Assembly: GCF_034541975.1 (NCBI RefSeq)
Contig: NZ_JAVYJM010000001.1
DNA length: 64,000 bases
Reading direction: 5' to 3' (one strand)
Source: Dermacoccus abyssi
GTDB taxonomy: Bacteria > Actinomycetota > Actinomycetes > Actinomycetales > Dermatophilaceae
Each line of letters begins with the position of its first letter. Positions within the stretch are counted from its first letter, which is position 1. This document shows positions 16,564 to 25,519 of the stretch, one piece after another. The translations under genes were made by a program, and so were the position numbers. Below the pieces are notes generated by a model. That model was not told the DNA's origin. It ran no database searches and was given only the letters and a program-made list of their open reading frames with translations.

Positions 16564-17136
16564 ATGAAGTCGCTACCGGTTCAAGGCCTGCGCGAGAGCG
16601 TGGCCGTCGGCGCGCGCCTGCGCAACGCCCGCCTGGCCCGCCGCTACACGCTGGAGCAGACGGCTCAGCTCGCCGGCATGACGAAGGGTTTCCTCTCCCG
16701 GGTGGAGCGAGACCTGACGTCGCCGTCCGTGGCGTCGCTCGTCACGCTGTGTCAGGTGCTGCAGATCGACGTCGGCTCGCTGTTCACGGCGCCGCGCACG
16801 TCGCTGGTGCGGCTCGAGGAGGCCTCTCCCGTCGACCTGGGCGGAAACGGCATCGACGAGCGCCTCGTGACGAGCCGCGAGGAACGTGCCGTGCAGGTGC
16901 TGCGCGCGGTCATCGCGCCGGGAGGCGCGGGAGAGAACGAGCTCTACGCCATCGACTGCGACGTCGAGGTGTGGCACGTCGTCACTGGCCGGCTCGAGGT
17001 GCGTATGCACGACGAGACCTTCGAAGTGGGCGAGGGCGACACGCTCACCTTCCCCGGCCGCGAGCCGCACACGTGGCGCAACCTCCACGACGAGGAGACG
17101 CTCGTCCTCATGACGCTCGTGCCCGACAGCCGCTGA
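16564..17136 (+). CDS. XRE-family regulator with C-terminal cupin domain
   Basis: Predicted 190-residue regulator. The HTH_3 DNA-binding domain (about 16-70, LRNARLARRYTLEQTAQLAGMT followed by SRVERDLTSPSV) is joined to a small-molecule-binding cupin (about 110-185, with GRLEVRMHDE, EVGEGDTLTFPG and EPHTWRN). This is the architecture of PuuR, which senses putrescine, and of many amine and amino-acid catabolism repressors. Its place after the DavB-like gene suggests control of that operon and perhaps the symporter/ureohydrolase genes. Two hairpins follow the stop codon. Confidence 0.85.
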   Translation: MKSLPVQGLRESVAVGARLRNARLARRYTLEQTAQLAGMTKGFLSRVERDLTSPSVASLVTLCQVLQIDVGSLFTAPRTSLVRLEEASPVDLGGNGIDERLVTSREERAVQVLRAVIAPGGAGENELYAIDCDVEVWHVVTGRLEVRMHDETFEVGEGDTLTFPGREPHTWRNLHDEETLVLMTLVPDSR

Positions 17137-17140
17137 TCGT

Positions 17141-17172
17141 CCCCACATGCGCGGCATGCCGCGCTTGTGGGG
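17141..17172 (+). terminator. Terminator hairpin after the XRE-cupin gene
   Basis: CCCCACA-t-GCGCGG stem with a catg loop and the complementary arm ending TGTGGGG, starting 5 bp after the stop codon; no clear T-run. Confidence 0.7.
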
Positions 17173-17185
17173 AAATCTGCGGACG

Positions 17186-17229
17186 AGAAGGCCCCATGGG
17201 CGCGACATGTCGCACTCATGGGGCCTTCT
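17186..17229. terminator. Second hairpin, shared by convergent genes
   Basis: Outer 13-bp perfect stem (AGAAGGCCCCATG, 17186-17198, with 17217-17229), and inside it a GCGACATGTCGC palindrome. It is followed by TT on the plus strand and lies just past the stop of the minus-strand gene ending at 17239, so it can serve both directions. Confidence 0.7.
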
Positions 17230-17238
17230 TGGCGTCGA

Positions 17239-17692
17239 TTACCAGTTCTGGCGCTTGGCCTTGCGCTTGTGCGACGTCAGCAACAGGTAGGCACCGAGGG
17301 CCGGGACGCCGACGAAGATGGCCATGCCGATGAACCAGCCGATCGTGTAGGCCGCGCCGCTTCCGTAGGGCGGGTTCTGGGCCGTCGAGCCCAACGCACC
17401 CAGTGCGATGATGCCGGCGACGATGGCGAGGATGATGCCGAACGTCGTCGCGACGCCACTGCGCTTCGGCGCCATCTGGCCGTACGGCTGCTGGCCGTAC
17501 TGCTGGCCGAACTGCTGCGGCTGCTGGTAGCCGCCGTACGGAGGCTGCTGCGGCGCGCCGTAGCCCTGCTGGCCGTACCCGCCAGGCTGCTGGAGGTTCT
17601 GCGCACCGTAGGCGCCGGTCTGCCCGCCGTACTGCTGAGGGTTCTGACCCTGCTGCGGGTCGCCGTAAGGGTTCGGATTCTGGGTGTTGCAT
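17239..17692 (-). pseudogene. Gln/Gly/Tyr/Pro-rich small membrane protein with a disrupted start
   Basis: The frame is open from a TGA at about 17692 to the stop at 17239 and encodes a low-complexity Q/G/Y/P/N-rich stretch (NPNPYGDPQQGQNPQQYGG and similar), then MAPKRSGVATTFGII, two membrane segments and a basic end RKAKRQNW. No ATG, GTG or TTG occurs in frame before Met at 17475. An ATG at 17692 (ATGCAACACC) is one base out of frame; removing one base would give MNTQNPNPYGD, a natural-looking N-terminus. Either a frameshift killed or altered the gene, or only the 78-residue part 17239-17475 is made. Relatives are actinobacterial proline/glutamine-rich membrane proteins of unknown role. Confidence 0.6.
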
Positions 17693-17698
17693 CAAGCA

Positions 17699-17742
17699 AA
17701 CGGCGCCCGGCGGTGAGATGCAAGTCACCGTCAGGCGCCGTT
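17699..17742 (-). terminator. Terminator hairpin after the symporter gene
   Basis: AACGGCGCC at 17699-17707 pairs perfectly with GGCGCCGTT at 17734-17742, and an inner CGGTGA/TCACCG stem extends it. It lies 17 bp past the stop of the minus-strand symporter gene. Confidence 0.75.
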
Positions 17743-17759
17743 CGACGCGTTCGCCTAGA

Positions 17760-19291
17760 TCAGGAGGTGCGAACGCCTTCCGTCTCGATGCGACCGCTGA
17801 CGCGAGCGTCCCACTCCTCGCGCACCTCGGGGCGCACGGGCTTCGTCGCGAGCGAGACCGCGACGAACGTGACGAGGGAGGCGAGCAGGCCGAAGTAGAT
17901 CGGCTTGTTGTCGAGGATGCCGAGCAGCGGGTCGCCCAGCTGAACAGCGAGAACGGCCATCGTGCCGAGCGTGACCACGGTGCCGACGATCATCGACGCC
18001 GCAGCGCCCTGGCCGTTGCCACGCTTCCACACGAAGCCACCGAGGATCGCGATGAGCAGACCGCCCACGAGGATGTCGTACGCGATCGTCAGGGATGCGA
18101 CGACGATGTCCCCGCCGGCCTTGAGGGAGCTCATCCACGCCGCAATGGCGATGATGACGATGCCCAGGCCGAGCACCCAGGTGCGGTTCTCGCGGATGTT
18201 CTTGTCGCTGTGCGGGTCCTCGGCTGACTCACCGGTGGCCTTGGCCTTGCCGGTGATCATCGGCACGACGTCGTTGCGGGCCACGGTCGCGGCGGCGATG
18301 AGCGCGCCGGACGCGGTCGACATCATGGCGGCGACGGCGGCGGCGAGCACGAGACCGCCGATGCCGGCGGGCAGGATCTTGTCGGCCACCTCGGCGTAGA
18401 CGTCGTCCTTCACCTTGATCTTGTCGCCCAGCGAGGCGTGGGCCGCCATGCCGATGACGGCGCCGGCCGCACCGTAGAAGATGCAGTAGATGCCGGCGGC
18501 AGCGCCACCCCAGCGAGCGACCTCGGGGGAGCGGGCCGTGAACACGCGCTGCCAGATGTCCTGGCCGATGAGGAGGCCGAGGGTGAAGACGACGAACCAG
18601 GTGAGGATCGTCTGCGGGTCGGCGCCGAAGTTCTTGTCGCCGATGAGGTTGAACGCCTGGTCACCCATGCGCTCGCGGATGCCGTCGAAGCCGCCGGCCT
18701 TGCTCAGCGTGAACGGCAGCATGAGCGCGAAGATGCCGATCGTCTTGATAATGAACTGCACCTGGTCGGCCAGCGTGATCGACCACATGCCGCCGATGAC
18801 GGAGTAGACGAGCACGACGCCACCGCCGACGACGATGCACAGCCAGCGGTCCCAGCCCAGGAGAACGTGGAGGACGGTTGCGTAGGCGCCCGTCGACGTC
18901 ACCGAGACGAAGATCGTGTAGGCCAGCATGACGATGCTGGACGCGCCGATGGCCTTGTGGCCGTAGCGCAGGCGAGCATCTCGCTGACGGAGTAGACGCG
19001 CAGCTTCTGGATCGTGCCGGCGAACAGGAGCGAGAGCAGCAGAACACCGACGCCGATGGCGACGACGAGCCACATGCCCGACAGGCCCATCTTGTAACCC
19101 AGGCCGACACCGCCGACGGTGGAGGCGCCACCGAGCACGACGGCCGCCATCGTTCCGGTGTAGAGGAAGTAACCGAGGCGACGCCCGGCGACGAGGTAGT
19201 CCGAACTGTTCTTGGTGCGCGAGCGACCCCAGAACCCGAACGCCAGCATGGCGACGAGATACAGGACGACGATCGCGAGGTTGAGGTCCAC
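17760..19291 (-). pseudogene. Sodium:solute symporter, single-base frameshift
   Basis: Na+/solute symporter of the SSS family split between two frames. The N-terminal part starts at GTG 19291 (ribosome site AAGGAGG) and reads through the SSS motif GGASTVGGVGLGYKMGLSG to YSVSEMLA; from about 18970-18974 the homologous reading continues in another frame as LRYGHKAIGASS and runs through the remaining membrane segments to VSGRIETEGVRTS at 17760. Adding one base would restore about 510 residues, normal for the family. It may be a true loss or a sequencing error. It is divergent from the ureohydrolase gene, so a guanidino compound, amine or amino acid is the likely cargo. Confidence 0.85.
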
Positions 19292-19500
19292 GGAAAGGGC
19301 CTCCTTCGCTGGATGGGTGGGTGGCACGGCACGGTGTGTCGTCGCGTCACATGGAGTGGGGGTTCGACCAATGTCAGAGATCGACTCGTGACAAACAACG
19401 GATTCCCCTGGGTAAACACGTCCGTTAACCTGATTGTGATCGAACGCACGTGATCTGGGCCGTTCCACGACGACCCAGGCCGACTCAAGGAGCTCACGAC

Positions 19501-20523
19501 ATGGACCACCCCCGCGTCGAGCCGAACGGCCGCATCGGCCCGGTCAACGCCGCACTCACCCCGCGCTACGCGGGCCTGGGCACCTTCGCGCGCCTGCCGC
19601 GCATCGAGGACGTGTCCAAGGCGGACGTCGCCGTCGTCGGTATGCCCTGGGACTCGGGCGTCTCCTACCGCCCCGGTGCGCGCTTCGGTGCGACGCACGT
19701 GCGTGAGAGCTCGCGCCTCCTGCGTCCGTTCAACCCCGCGCAGTCGGTCTCGCCGTTCGCGGAGCTGCAGGTCGCCGACGCCGGTGACGTGGCACTCAAC
19801 CCGTTCAACATCGACGAGGCGCTCAAGACGGCCGAGGAGGCCGCGGCGCAGTTCGTCAGCGACGGCACCTCTCTCATCACGATCGGCGGCGATCACACCC
19901 TCGCCCTGCCGCTGCTGCGCGCGCACGCCAAGAAGCACGGCCCCGTCGCGCTGCTGCACTTCGACGCCCACCTCGACACGTGGGACACCTACTTCGGCGC
20001 CGAGTACACGCACGGCACGCCGTTCCGTCGCGCGTTCGAGGAAGGCATCATCGACTCCTCGGGCGTCTGCCACGTCGGCACCCGCGGCCCGCTCTACGGC
20101 ACGCAGGACCTCGAGGACGACGCGCGCTTCGGCTTCGGTGTCGTGACGAGCAACGACGTCATGCGCATGGGTGTCGACGAGGTCGTCGGCTTCCTGCGTG
20201 AGCGCGTGGGCGACCGTCCGCTGTACGTCTCGCTCGACATCGATGTTCTCGACCCGGCCCACGCGCCCGGCACCGGAACGCCCGAGCCGGGCGGTCTGAC
20301 GTCGCGCGAGCTGCTCGAGATTCTGCGCGGCCTGCGCGGCACGAACCTCATCGGCGCCGACGTCGTCGAGGTCGCCCCGCCGTACGACCACGCCGAGCTC
20401 ACGGGCCTTGCCGCCGCGAACGTCGTGTACGAGTACATGTCGCTGCTCGCCCTCGGCAAGGACGCCCCCGCGGGCGGCCCGGCCTACGGCGAGTCCAACA
20501 CGACCTACGGGGAGAACAAGTGA
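19501..20523 (+). CDS. Agmatinase/guanidinobutyrase-type ureohydrolase
   Basis: Mn2+-dependent ureohydrolase of 340 residues that would release urea from a guanidino compound. Metal ligands are visible in GGDH (129-132), DAHLD (155-159) and SLDIDVLDP (Asp246, Asp248), followed by GTGTPEPGG. ATG at 19501 has AAGGAG upstream. The substrate could be agmatine or 4-guanidinobutyrate; the latter fits because the downstream genes encode GABA aminotransferase and a succinate-semialdehyde dehydrogenase-like enzyme. The stop codon overlaps the start of the ThDP enzyme gene (GTGA). Confidence 0.85.
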   Translation: MDHPRVEPNGRIGPVNAALTPRYAGLGTFARLPRIEDVSKADVAVVGMPWDSGVSYRPGARFGATHVRESSRLLRPFNPAQSVSPFAELQVADAGDVALNPFNIDEALKTAEEAAAQFVSDGTSLITIGGDHTLALPLLRAHAKKHGPVALLHFDAHLDTWDTYFGAEYTHGTPFRRAFEEGIIDSSGVCHVGTRGPLYGTQDLEDDARFGFGVVTSNDVMRMGVDEVVGFLRERVGDRPLYVSLDIDVLDPAHAPGTGTPEPGGLTSRELLEILRGLRGTNLIGADVVEVAPPYDHAELTGLAAANVVYEYMSLLALGKDAPAGGPAYGESNTTYGENK

Positions 20524-22256
20524 GCGAACAGATCCGTTCGACGGCGGCAGGGGAAGCCGCTCCGAAGATCCGCAACGGTGGCGACCTCGTCGTCGAGACG
20601 CTCGAGGCGCTCGGCACGACGACCGTGTTCGGCATCCCGGGCCAGCACGCGCTGGGCCTGTTCGACGCGCTGCGCCGTTCGGGGCTGCACTTCATGAGCA
20701 GCCGCGTCGAGAACAACGCTGCTTTCGCGGCCGACGGGTACTCGCGCGTCTCGGGCAAGCCGGCGGCGCTCTTCCTCTCCACCGGCCCCGGCGCGTTGAC
20801 GGCGCTTCCGGGTCTGCAGGAGGCGTACGCCACCTCGGTTCCGATGGTCGTCGTCGCATCGCAGGTGCCGGTCTCCGGCCTCGGCGGTGCGCGTCGCGGC
20901 ATGCTTCACCAGCTCGACGAGCAGCGTCGCGCCGCCATCGACGTCACGAAGTCTCAGCGCACGGTGACGCACCACGCCGCCATCCCGACGGCCATCGAGT
21001 CGGCGTGGCTGGAAGCGATGACCCACCCGCGTGGGCCGGTCTGGGTCGAGGTGCCGCAGGACGTCCTGCTCGCCAAGACGGAGATCCCGCCGATCCGCAC
21101 GGCCAACGCCTCCCCGACGCCCGAGGGGCCGCGCCCCGAACTCGTGTGGGCCGCAGTGCAGTTGCTCGCTTCGGCGAAGCGTCCCGCCATCGTCTCCGGT
21201 GGTGGTGTGCGCCGCGCCGGTGCGGAGAAGGCGCTGCTCACCCTCGCCGAGAAGCTCGACGCCCCCGTCGTCTGCTCGCCGGGCGGCAACTCGGGCTTCC
21301 CCGTCGAGCACCCGCTGTCGATGGGGTCGTGGGTCGAGGACCGTGCGGTCACCGACCTGCTCGCCGACGCCGACGTCCTGCTCGCCGTCGGCACGTCGCT
21401 CGGTGAGGTGACGTCGAACTACTTCACGCTCGAGCCGTCCGGCAAGCTCATCCACGTCGACGCCGAGCCGCGCGTGCTCGAGTCGAACCACCCCGCACTC
21501 GGTATCGCGTGTGACGCGAAGGCCGCGCTCGAGGCGTTCGTTTCGGCTTACCCCTCGCAGCCGACGGAAGGTCGCGAGTCGGGCGCCGAGCGGGCCGCGG
21601 AGGCGCGCAAGGCCATCGTCGAGCGCCTCGACGGGCAGGACCTCGCGCACGAGCGCGCGTTCGTGGACGCCATCCGTGCCGGCATCCCCGACAATGTGCC
21701 GACGTTCTGGGACATGACGATCGCCGCCTACTGGGGCTGGAACTGCTGGGACGGCCGCACCGGCGGCTTCCACTCCGGCCAGGGCGCCGGCGGCCTCGGC
21801 TTCGCGTTCCCCGCAGCCCTCGGCGGCGCCGTGGCGCTCGCGGAGAAGCGCGGGCTGAAGCTCTCCGACGTCGACGCGGAGTTCTCGGTCGGCGGCAGCG
21901 AGCGCGTCGTCGCCGTCGCGGGTGACGGTTCGGCGATGTACTCGATCTCGGAGCTGGCCACCGCTGTGCAGCACGGCATCCCGGTGACGTGGCTCATCGT
22001 CGACGACGGCGGCTACGGCATCCTGCGCGAGTACATGGTGGCCACCTTCGGGCAGGCCACCCACACCGGGCTCGCCCGCCCGGACTTCATCACGCTTGCC
22101 AAGGCGTTCGGCGTCGAGGCGCAGGAGGTCTCGGTCGGTGACGACGCGGGTTACTCGGAGCTCACCGACGCTCTGCGTGCGACGTTCGACGCGTCGGTCA
22201 CCGGCCCGCGCGTCATCGTCGTGAAGACGCACCTCGAGATGTTCGCGATGAGCTAA
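20520..22256 (+). CDS. Thiamine diphosphate-dependent enzyme (acetolactate synthase/2-oxoacid decarboxylase family)
   Basis: ThDP enzyme of 578 residues with the three usual domains: pyrimidine-binding (catalytic Glu64 in SSRVENNAAFAADGYSR), central (about 195-330) and pyrophosphate-binding (GDGSAMYSISELATA, then VDDGGYG about 28 residues later). Its GTG start overlaps the ureohydrolase stop, so the two act together. The family includes AruI, which decarboxylates 5-guanidino-2-oxopentanoate from arginine to 4-guanidinobutyraldehyde; this role would fit an aldehyde dehydrogenase plus guanidinobutyrase nearby, but other 2-oxoacids are possible. It is not an obvious biosynthetic IlvB. Confidence 0.78.
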   Translation: MSEQIRSTAAGEAAPKIRNGGDLVVETLEALGTTTVFGIPGQHALGLFDALRRSGLHFMSSRVENNAAFAADGYSRVSGKPAALFLSTGPGALTALPGLQEAYATSVPMVVVASQVPVSGLGGARRGMLHQLDEQRRAAIDVTKSQRTVTHHAAIPTAIESAWLEAMTHPRGPVWVEVPQDVLLAKTEIPPIRTANASPTPEGPRPELVWAAVQLLASAKRPAIVSGGGVRRAGAEKALLTLAEKLDAPVVCSPGGNSGFPVEHPLSMGSWVEDRAVTDLLADADVLLAVGTSLGEVTSNYFTLEPSGKLIHVDAEPRVLESNHPALGIACDAKAALEAFVSAYPSQPTEGRESGAERAAEARKAIVERLDGQDLAHERAFVDAIRAGIPDNVPTFWDMTIAAYWGWNCWDGRTGGFHSGQGAGGLGFAFPAALGGAVALAEKRGLKLSDVDAEFSVGGSERVVAVAGDGSAMYSISELATAVQHGIPVTWLIVDDGGYGILREYMVATFGQATHTGLARPDFITLAKAFGVEAQEVSVGDDAGYSELTDALRATFDASVTGPRVIVVKTHLEMFAMS

Positions 22257-22384
22257 GCCCAAGCTGCCGAACCTGGAGACCGAGCGGTGGAGTGGCTGTA
22301 ATGTGTCGGAGTCGCAGCGCAGCCAGCGTCGGGGCAACGTGCTCCGTCAGGACTGCATCCCTTCTCTGTCGAGGTTAGCTTTAG

Positions 22385-23983
22385 GTGGCGTGGCAGATTC
22401 CAACGCCCGATGGACCCGTTTCAGTCACTGGTTCCCCGGGAAGAGTGACCGTATTTCTGGGCGGTAACGGTTCGGGAAAATCCTCATTAGCCTTTTGGTT
22501 GAGCCAAAACGCTCCAACACCGCCTCGGCCAATCCGCGTCGTTGCGCATCGCCGTCTCTGGCTCAAGTCTTCTGGGTCTGACACCACCCCGGCTCAAAGA
22601 GAGCAGGAACTGTCGCTAGTGCGCAGCGAGGATCGAACGCCTGCCTCAAGAACGCGGGGAACGTGGGAGGAGAAGCTCACCTCGCATCTACTCTACGACC
22701 TAATGGCTCGAGAAACACACCAGAACGCCGAGGCCCTGAGGGAGGTGAGAGGTGGAAAGTCGATCCAGTCCCTCGAGCCGTCCATCCTCGATCGAATCAA
22801 TTCTCTTTTCGCGAACAGTGGCTTGAACCTTAAATTCTCGATGTCTCAAGCTCTGGGGTTCGATGTGACGTCCGGAGACTCGACCTATGGAATCGATCAG
22901 ATGTCGGACGGCGAAAAGTCGGCCTTTTTCTTGGCGTCGACCCTCCTTCTCGCAGAAACCGGTGCGCCACTTCTTATTGACGAACCGGAGAGGCATCTTC
23001 ATCGTAAGGTGTCGTCACGATTTTTTGAAAACCTGGTATCTCTGCGACCTGACTGCTCTTTTCTGATATTTACTCACGATCTTGAGATGGTGCGCAGTCT
23101 AGGAGGTCTGATTGAAAAGATCGTAATTGTGGATGGGGTTGAATTCAAAATCGGTCCCATTCCGTCGCAGTGGCGAATCAGGGAAGTTTCTGATTTTACG
23201 AGTTTGCCAGATTCGGCCAAATCGGCTGTGCTGGGGAGCCGATCACGCGTGCTTTTCGTGGAGGGGGCTCGTGATGGTTTAGATCAGCGCTTGTACTCCA
23301 TCCTGTTCCCCGGGTGGGAAATATTGCCGTCTGGTGGCGCCAAGGAAGTGGCGCGAGGCGTTGCCGGAATCCGGGGTTCGAGCAGTCTGCACTGGATTAC
23401 TGCGTGGGGTGTGGTTGATGGGGACGCTCGCCATGAATCGGAGGTAGACGCTCTCAGGGAAAAGGGGGTGTTGGTTCTTCCTGTGAATGAGGTTGAGAAT
23501 CTCCTGTTTATCCGACCAGTGGTCGAAGCTGTTTCAGTCATGAAGGGGCGCGAATTTGGCGACGACCCAGCCCAACTTATGGAGCGAGCGCTCAACCGTG
23601 GGGTAGCGGCGGTTTCGTCTGAGCAGGTGCGGAGACATCTCTCGGCCGCGAATTCTCAAAAAATATTGCGACGACGTGTTCTGGCTTATCTTCCTGGCAG
23701 GGGTGTTGTCCCTGGCATGGGCAACACGGTAACGATGTCCGTCCCCTCTCCTTATCGAGACATCTACGACCAAATTTCACGGCTAGTTAATGCCTGTGAT
23801 TATGACGCAATTATTGCAGGCTACTCGATTCGAGATTCAGGGCTTCGGGGCGCAATTTCCGCAGCGCTTGGTTACCGTGATCCGAATTCGTATCAAGAGG
23901 CGGTTTTGGCGCTTCTTCAGCGCGACGAGACCGTGTTGACGTCGGTTCGAACGGTGGTGGGGCACCTGCCCCTACAGGTTTGA
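22385..23983 (+). CDS. Fused ABC-type ATPase and TOPRIM/DUF4435 protein (PARIS/OLD-like defence candidate)
   Basis: Single protein of 532 residues. The N-terminal ATPase has Walker A GGNGSGKSS (26-34), a signature-like QMSDGEKSAFFL (172-183), Walker B LLIDEPERHLH (196-206) and a switch FTHD (229-232). The C-terminal part has TOPRIM-like VLFVEGARD (Glu293) and GVVDGDARH (Asp345, Asp347), then VLPVNEVENLLF as in DUF4435 proteins. ATPase plus DUF4435 is the composition of the PARIS anti-phage system (AriA plus AriB), which also exists as a fused gene; OLD-family nucleases are the other option. Base composition is clearly more AT-rich than all neighbours, with many TTT/AAA codons, pointing to horizontal transfer. 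GAGG at 22371-22374 may serve the GTG start. Confidence 0.72.
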   Translation: MAWQIPTPDGPVSVTGSPGRVTVFLGGNGSGKSSLAFWLSQNAPTPPRPIRVVAHRRLWLKSSGSDTTPAQREQELSLVRSEDRTPASRTRGTWEEKLTSHLLYDLMARETHQNAEALREVRGGKSIQSLEPSILDRINSLFANSGLNLKFSMSQALGFDVTSGDSTYGIDQMSDGEKSAFFLASTLLLAETGAPLLIDEPERHLHRKVSSRFFENLVSLRPDCSFLIFTHDLEMVRSLGGLIEKIVIVDGVEFKIGPIPSQWRIREVSDFTSLPDSAKSAVLGSRSRVLFVEGARDGLDQRLYSILFPGWEILPSGGAKEVARGVAGIRGSSSLHWITAWGVVDGDARHESEVDALREKGVLVLPVNEVENLLFIRPVVEAVSVMKGREFGDDPAQLMERALNRGVAAVSSEQVRRHLSAANSQKILRRRVLAYLPGRGVVPGMGNTVTMSVPSPYRDIYDQISRLVNACDYDAIIAGYSIRDSGLRGAISAALGYRDPNSYQEAVLALLQRDETVLTSVRTVVGHLPLQV

Positions 23984-23994
23984 CGCGCGCCCGG

Positions 23995-24032
23995 AGGGCC
24001 GGAGCCGTCCCTCGCTGCGGTGGCCCGGCCCT
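23995..24032. terminator. Possible terminator between convergent genes
   Basis: AGGGCCGG (23995-24002) pairs with CCGGCCCT (24025-24032) across a 22-nt loop just after the defence-like gene. There is no T-run; the rest of the 147-bp gap up to 24130 shows no gene. Confidence 0.4.
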
Positions 24033-24130
24033 TCAAACTTCGTCATCCCGCGATACGGGTTTGCGCACATCGCTCCTCAACGCCGACGCTTGGCAGGATG
24101 CTCGCTGCGCTGCGGTCCTACCCGGCCCGG

Positions 24131-25519
24131 CTAGATCGTCGCGATACGGATCATCCTGTGGTTGCAGAATTCCTCGAACCCGTACGTGCCTAGCTCACGC
24201 CCGAAGCCGGAGCGCTTCACTCCGCCGAAGGGCAGCTCGGACGACGAGCCGGGCGGCTCGTTGATCGACACCATGCCCGACTCGAGCTGGTCGGCCACGC
24301 GCATCGCGGCGTCGACCGACGCCGAGTGCACCGAGGCGCCCAACCCGAACAGAGTGTCGTTCGCAATGCGTACCGCGTCGGCCTCGTCCTTCGCCTTGTA
24401 GACGACGGCGACCGGGCCGAAGATCTCCTCCGACCACGCGCGCATCTCGGGCGTGACGTCCGTGAGGACCGTCGGCGTGACGAACGAACCCGCGTGGTCG
24501 GGCCGCGTGCCACCGGTGATGACACGAGCGCCCGCCTGCACGGCGTCGTCGATCTGCGACTGGATGCCCTGGGCCGCGTCCTCGTTGACGAGCGGGCCCA
24601 CGTCGGTCTTCTCGTCCGCCGGGTCGCCCATGACGAGCGCCTCGACGGCCTCCGAGAAACGCGACACGAACGAGTCGTACGCCTCGTCGCCGATGACGAT
24701 GAACCGCTTCGCCGCGTTGCACGCCTGCCCCGAGTTCTCGAAGCGTCCGGAAACGCCGTCGGCGACGGCCTTCTCCAGGTCGGCGTCCGGCAGCACGATG
24801 AACGGGTCGGAGCCGCCGAGTTCGAGCACAGCCTTCTTCAGGTTGCGCCCGGCGTTCTCGCCGACGGCCGAACCGGCCCGCTCGGAACCGGTGAGCGAAA
24901 CGCCCTGCACGCGCGGGTCCTCGATGAGCGAGGCGATCTGCTCGTTCGTCGCGTACAGGTTGGTGTAGACACCCTCCGGCACGCCGGCCTCGCGGTAGAT
25001 CTCCTCGATGACGGCCGCCGAGCGGGGGCACTGCGGCGCGTGCTTGAGCAGAATCGTGTTGCCCAACAACAGGTTCGGCGCCGCGAAGCGAGCGACCTGG
25101 TAGTACGGGTAGTTCCACGGCATGACGCCGACGATGACGCCGATCGGCTCCTTGCGCATGAACGCGCGCCCGTCACGCTCGCCCAGGTCGAGCTCGACGT
25201 CGGCCAGGGCCTCGGCAGCGTGCTTCGCGTTGAACCGGTGGATGTCACCGGCCAGCCACACCTCACCCGTCGCGTGCGAGGAGGGCTTGCCCATCTCGAC
25301 GCCGATGATGCGGGCCAGCTCGTCCTGGCGAGCGTCGTAGAGGTCCGCGACGCGGTTCATCACCGCGACCTTCTCCTCGAGCGGGGTGGCACGCCAGGAC
25401 GCACGCGCCTCGTACGCAGCCTCGAGCGCGGCCTTGACCTGCTCGTCACTCGCCGTCGGGAAGGTCTCCTCGACCTCACCCGTCAGCGGGTTCGTGACCT
25501 TGTAGATGGCGTCCGACAT
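24131..25519 (-). CDS. NAD(P)-dependent aldehyde dehydrogenase
   Basis: Aldehyde dehydrogenase of 462 residues. Visible motifs are MPWNYPYYQV for cofactor binding, LTGSERAGSAVG, the general base in LELGGSDPF, the catalytic cysteine in FENSGQACNAAKR (about residue 270), and EEIFGPVAVV. It is closest in pattern to the short succinate-semialdehyde/aminoaldehyde dehydrogenases. Its ATG overlaps the upstream gene's stop by one base (TGATG), so it is cotranslated with the other aldehyde dehydrogenase. In the proposed arginine route it could oxidise 4-guanidinobutyraldehyde; substrate assignment is inference. Confidence 0.88.
   Translation of the reverse strand: MSDAIYKVTNPLTGEVEETFPTASDEQVKAALEAAYEARASWRATPLEEKVAVMNRVADLYDARQDELARIIGVEMGKPSSHATGEVWLAGDIHRFNAKHAAEALADVELDLGERDGRAFMRKEPIGVIVGVMPWNYPYYQVARFAAPNLLLGNTILLKHAPQCPRSAAVIEEIYREAGVPEGVYTNLYATNEQIASLIEDPRVQGVSLTGSERAGSAVGENAGRNLKKAVLELGGSDPFIVLPDADLEKAVADGVSGRFENSGQACNAAKRFIVIGDEAYDSFVSRFSEAVEALVMGDPADEKTDVGPLVNEDAAQGIQSQIDDAVQAGARVITGGTRPDHAGSFVTPTVLTDVTPEMRAWSEEIFGPVAVVYKAKDEADAVRIANDTLFGLGASVHSASVDAAMRVADQLESGMVSINEPPGSSSELPFGGVKRSGFGRELGTYGFEEFCNHRMIRIATI

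Noticed and set aside
23984..24130. Second terminal repeat or att site bounding the defence-like gene
   Set aside because: Similar GC-rich words (CTCGCTGCG, CCCGGCCC) recur in the gap, but no matching copy was found on the left side at 22257-22384, so no island boundary can be supported.
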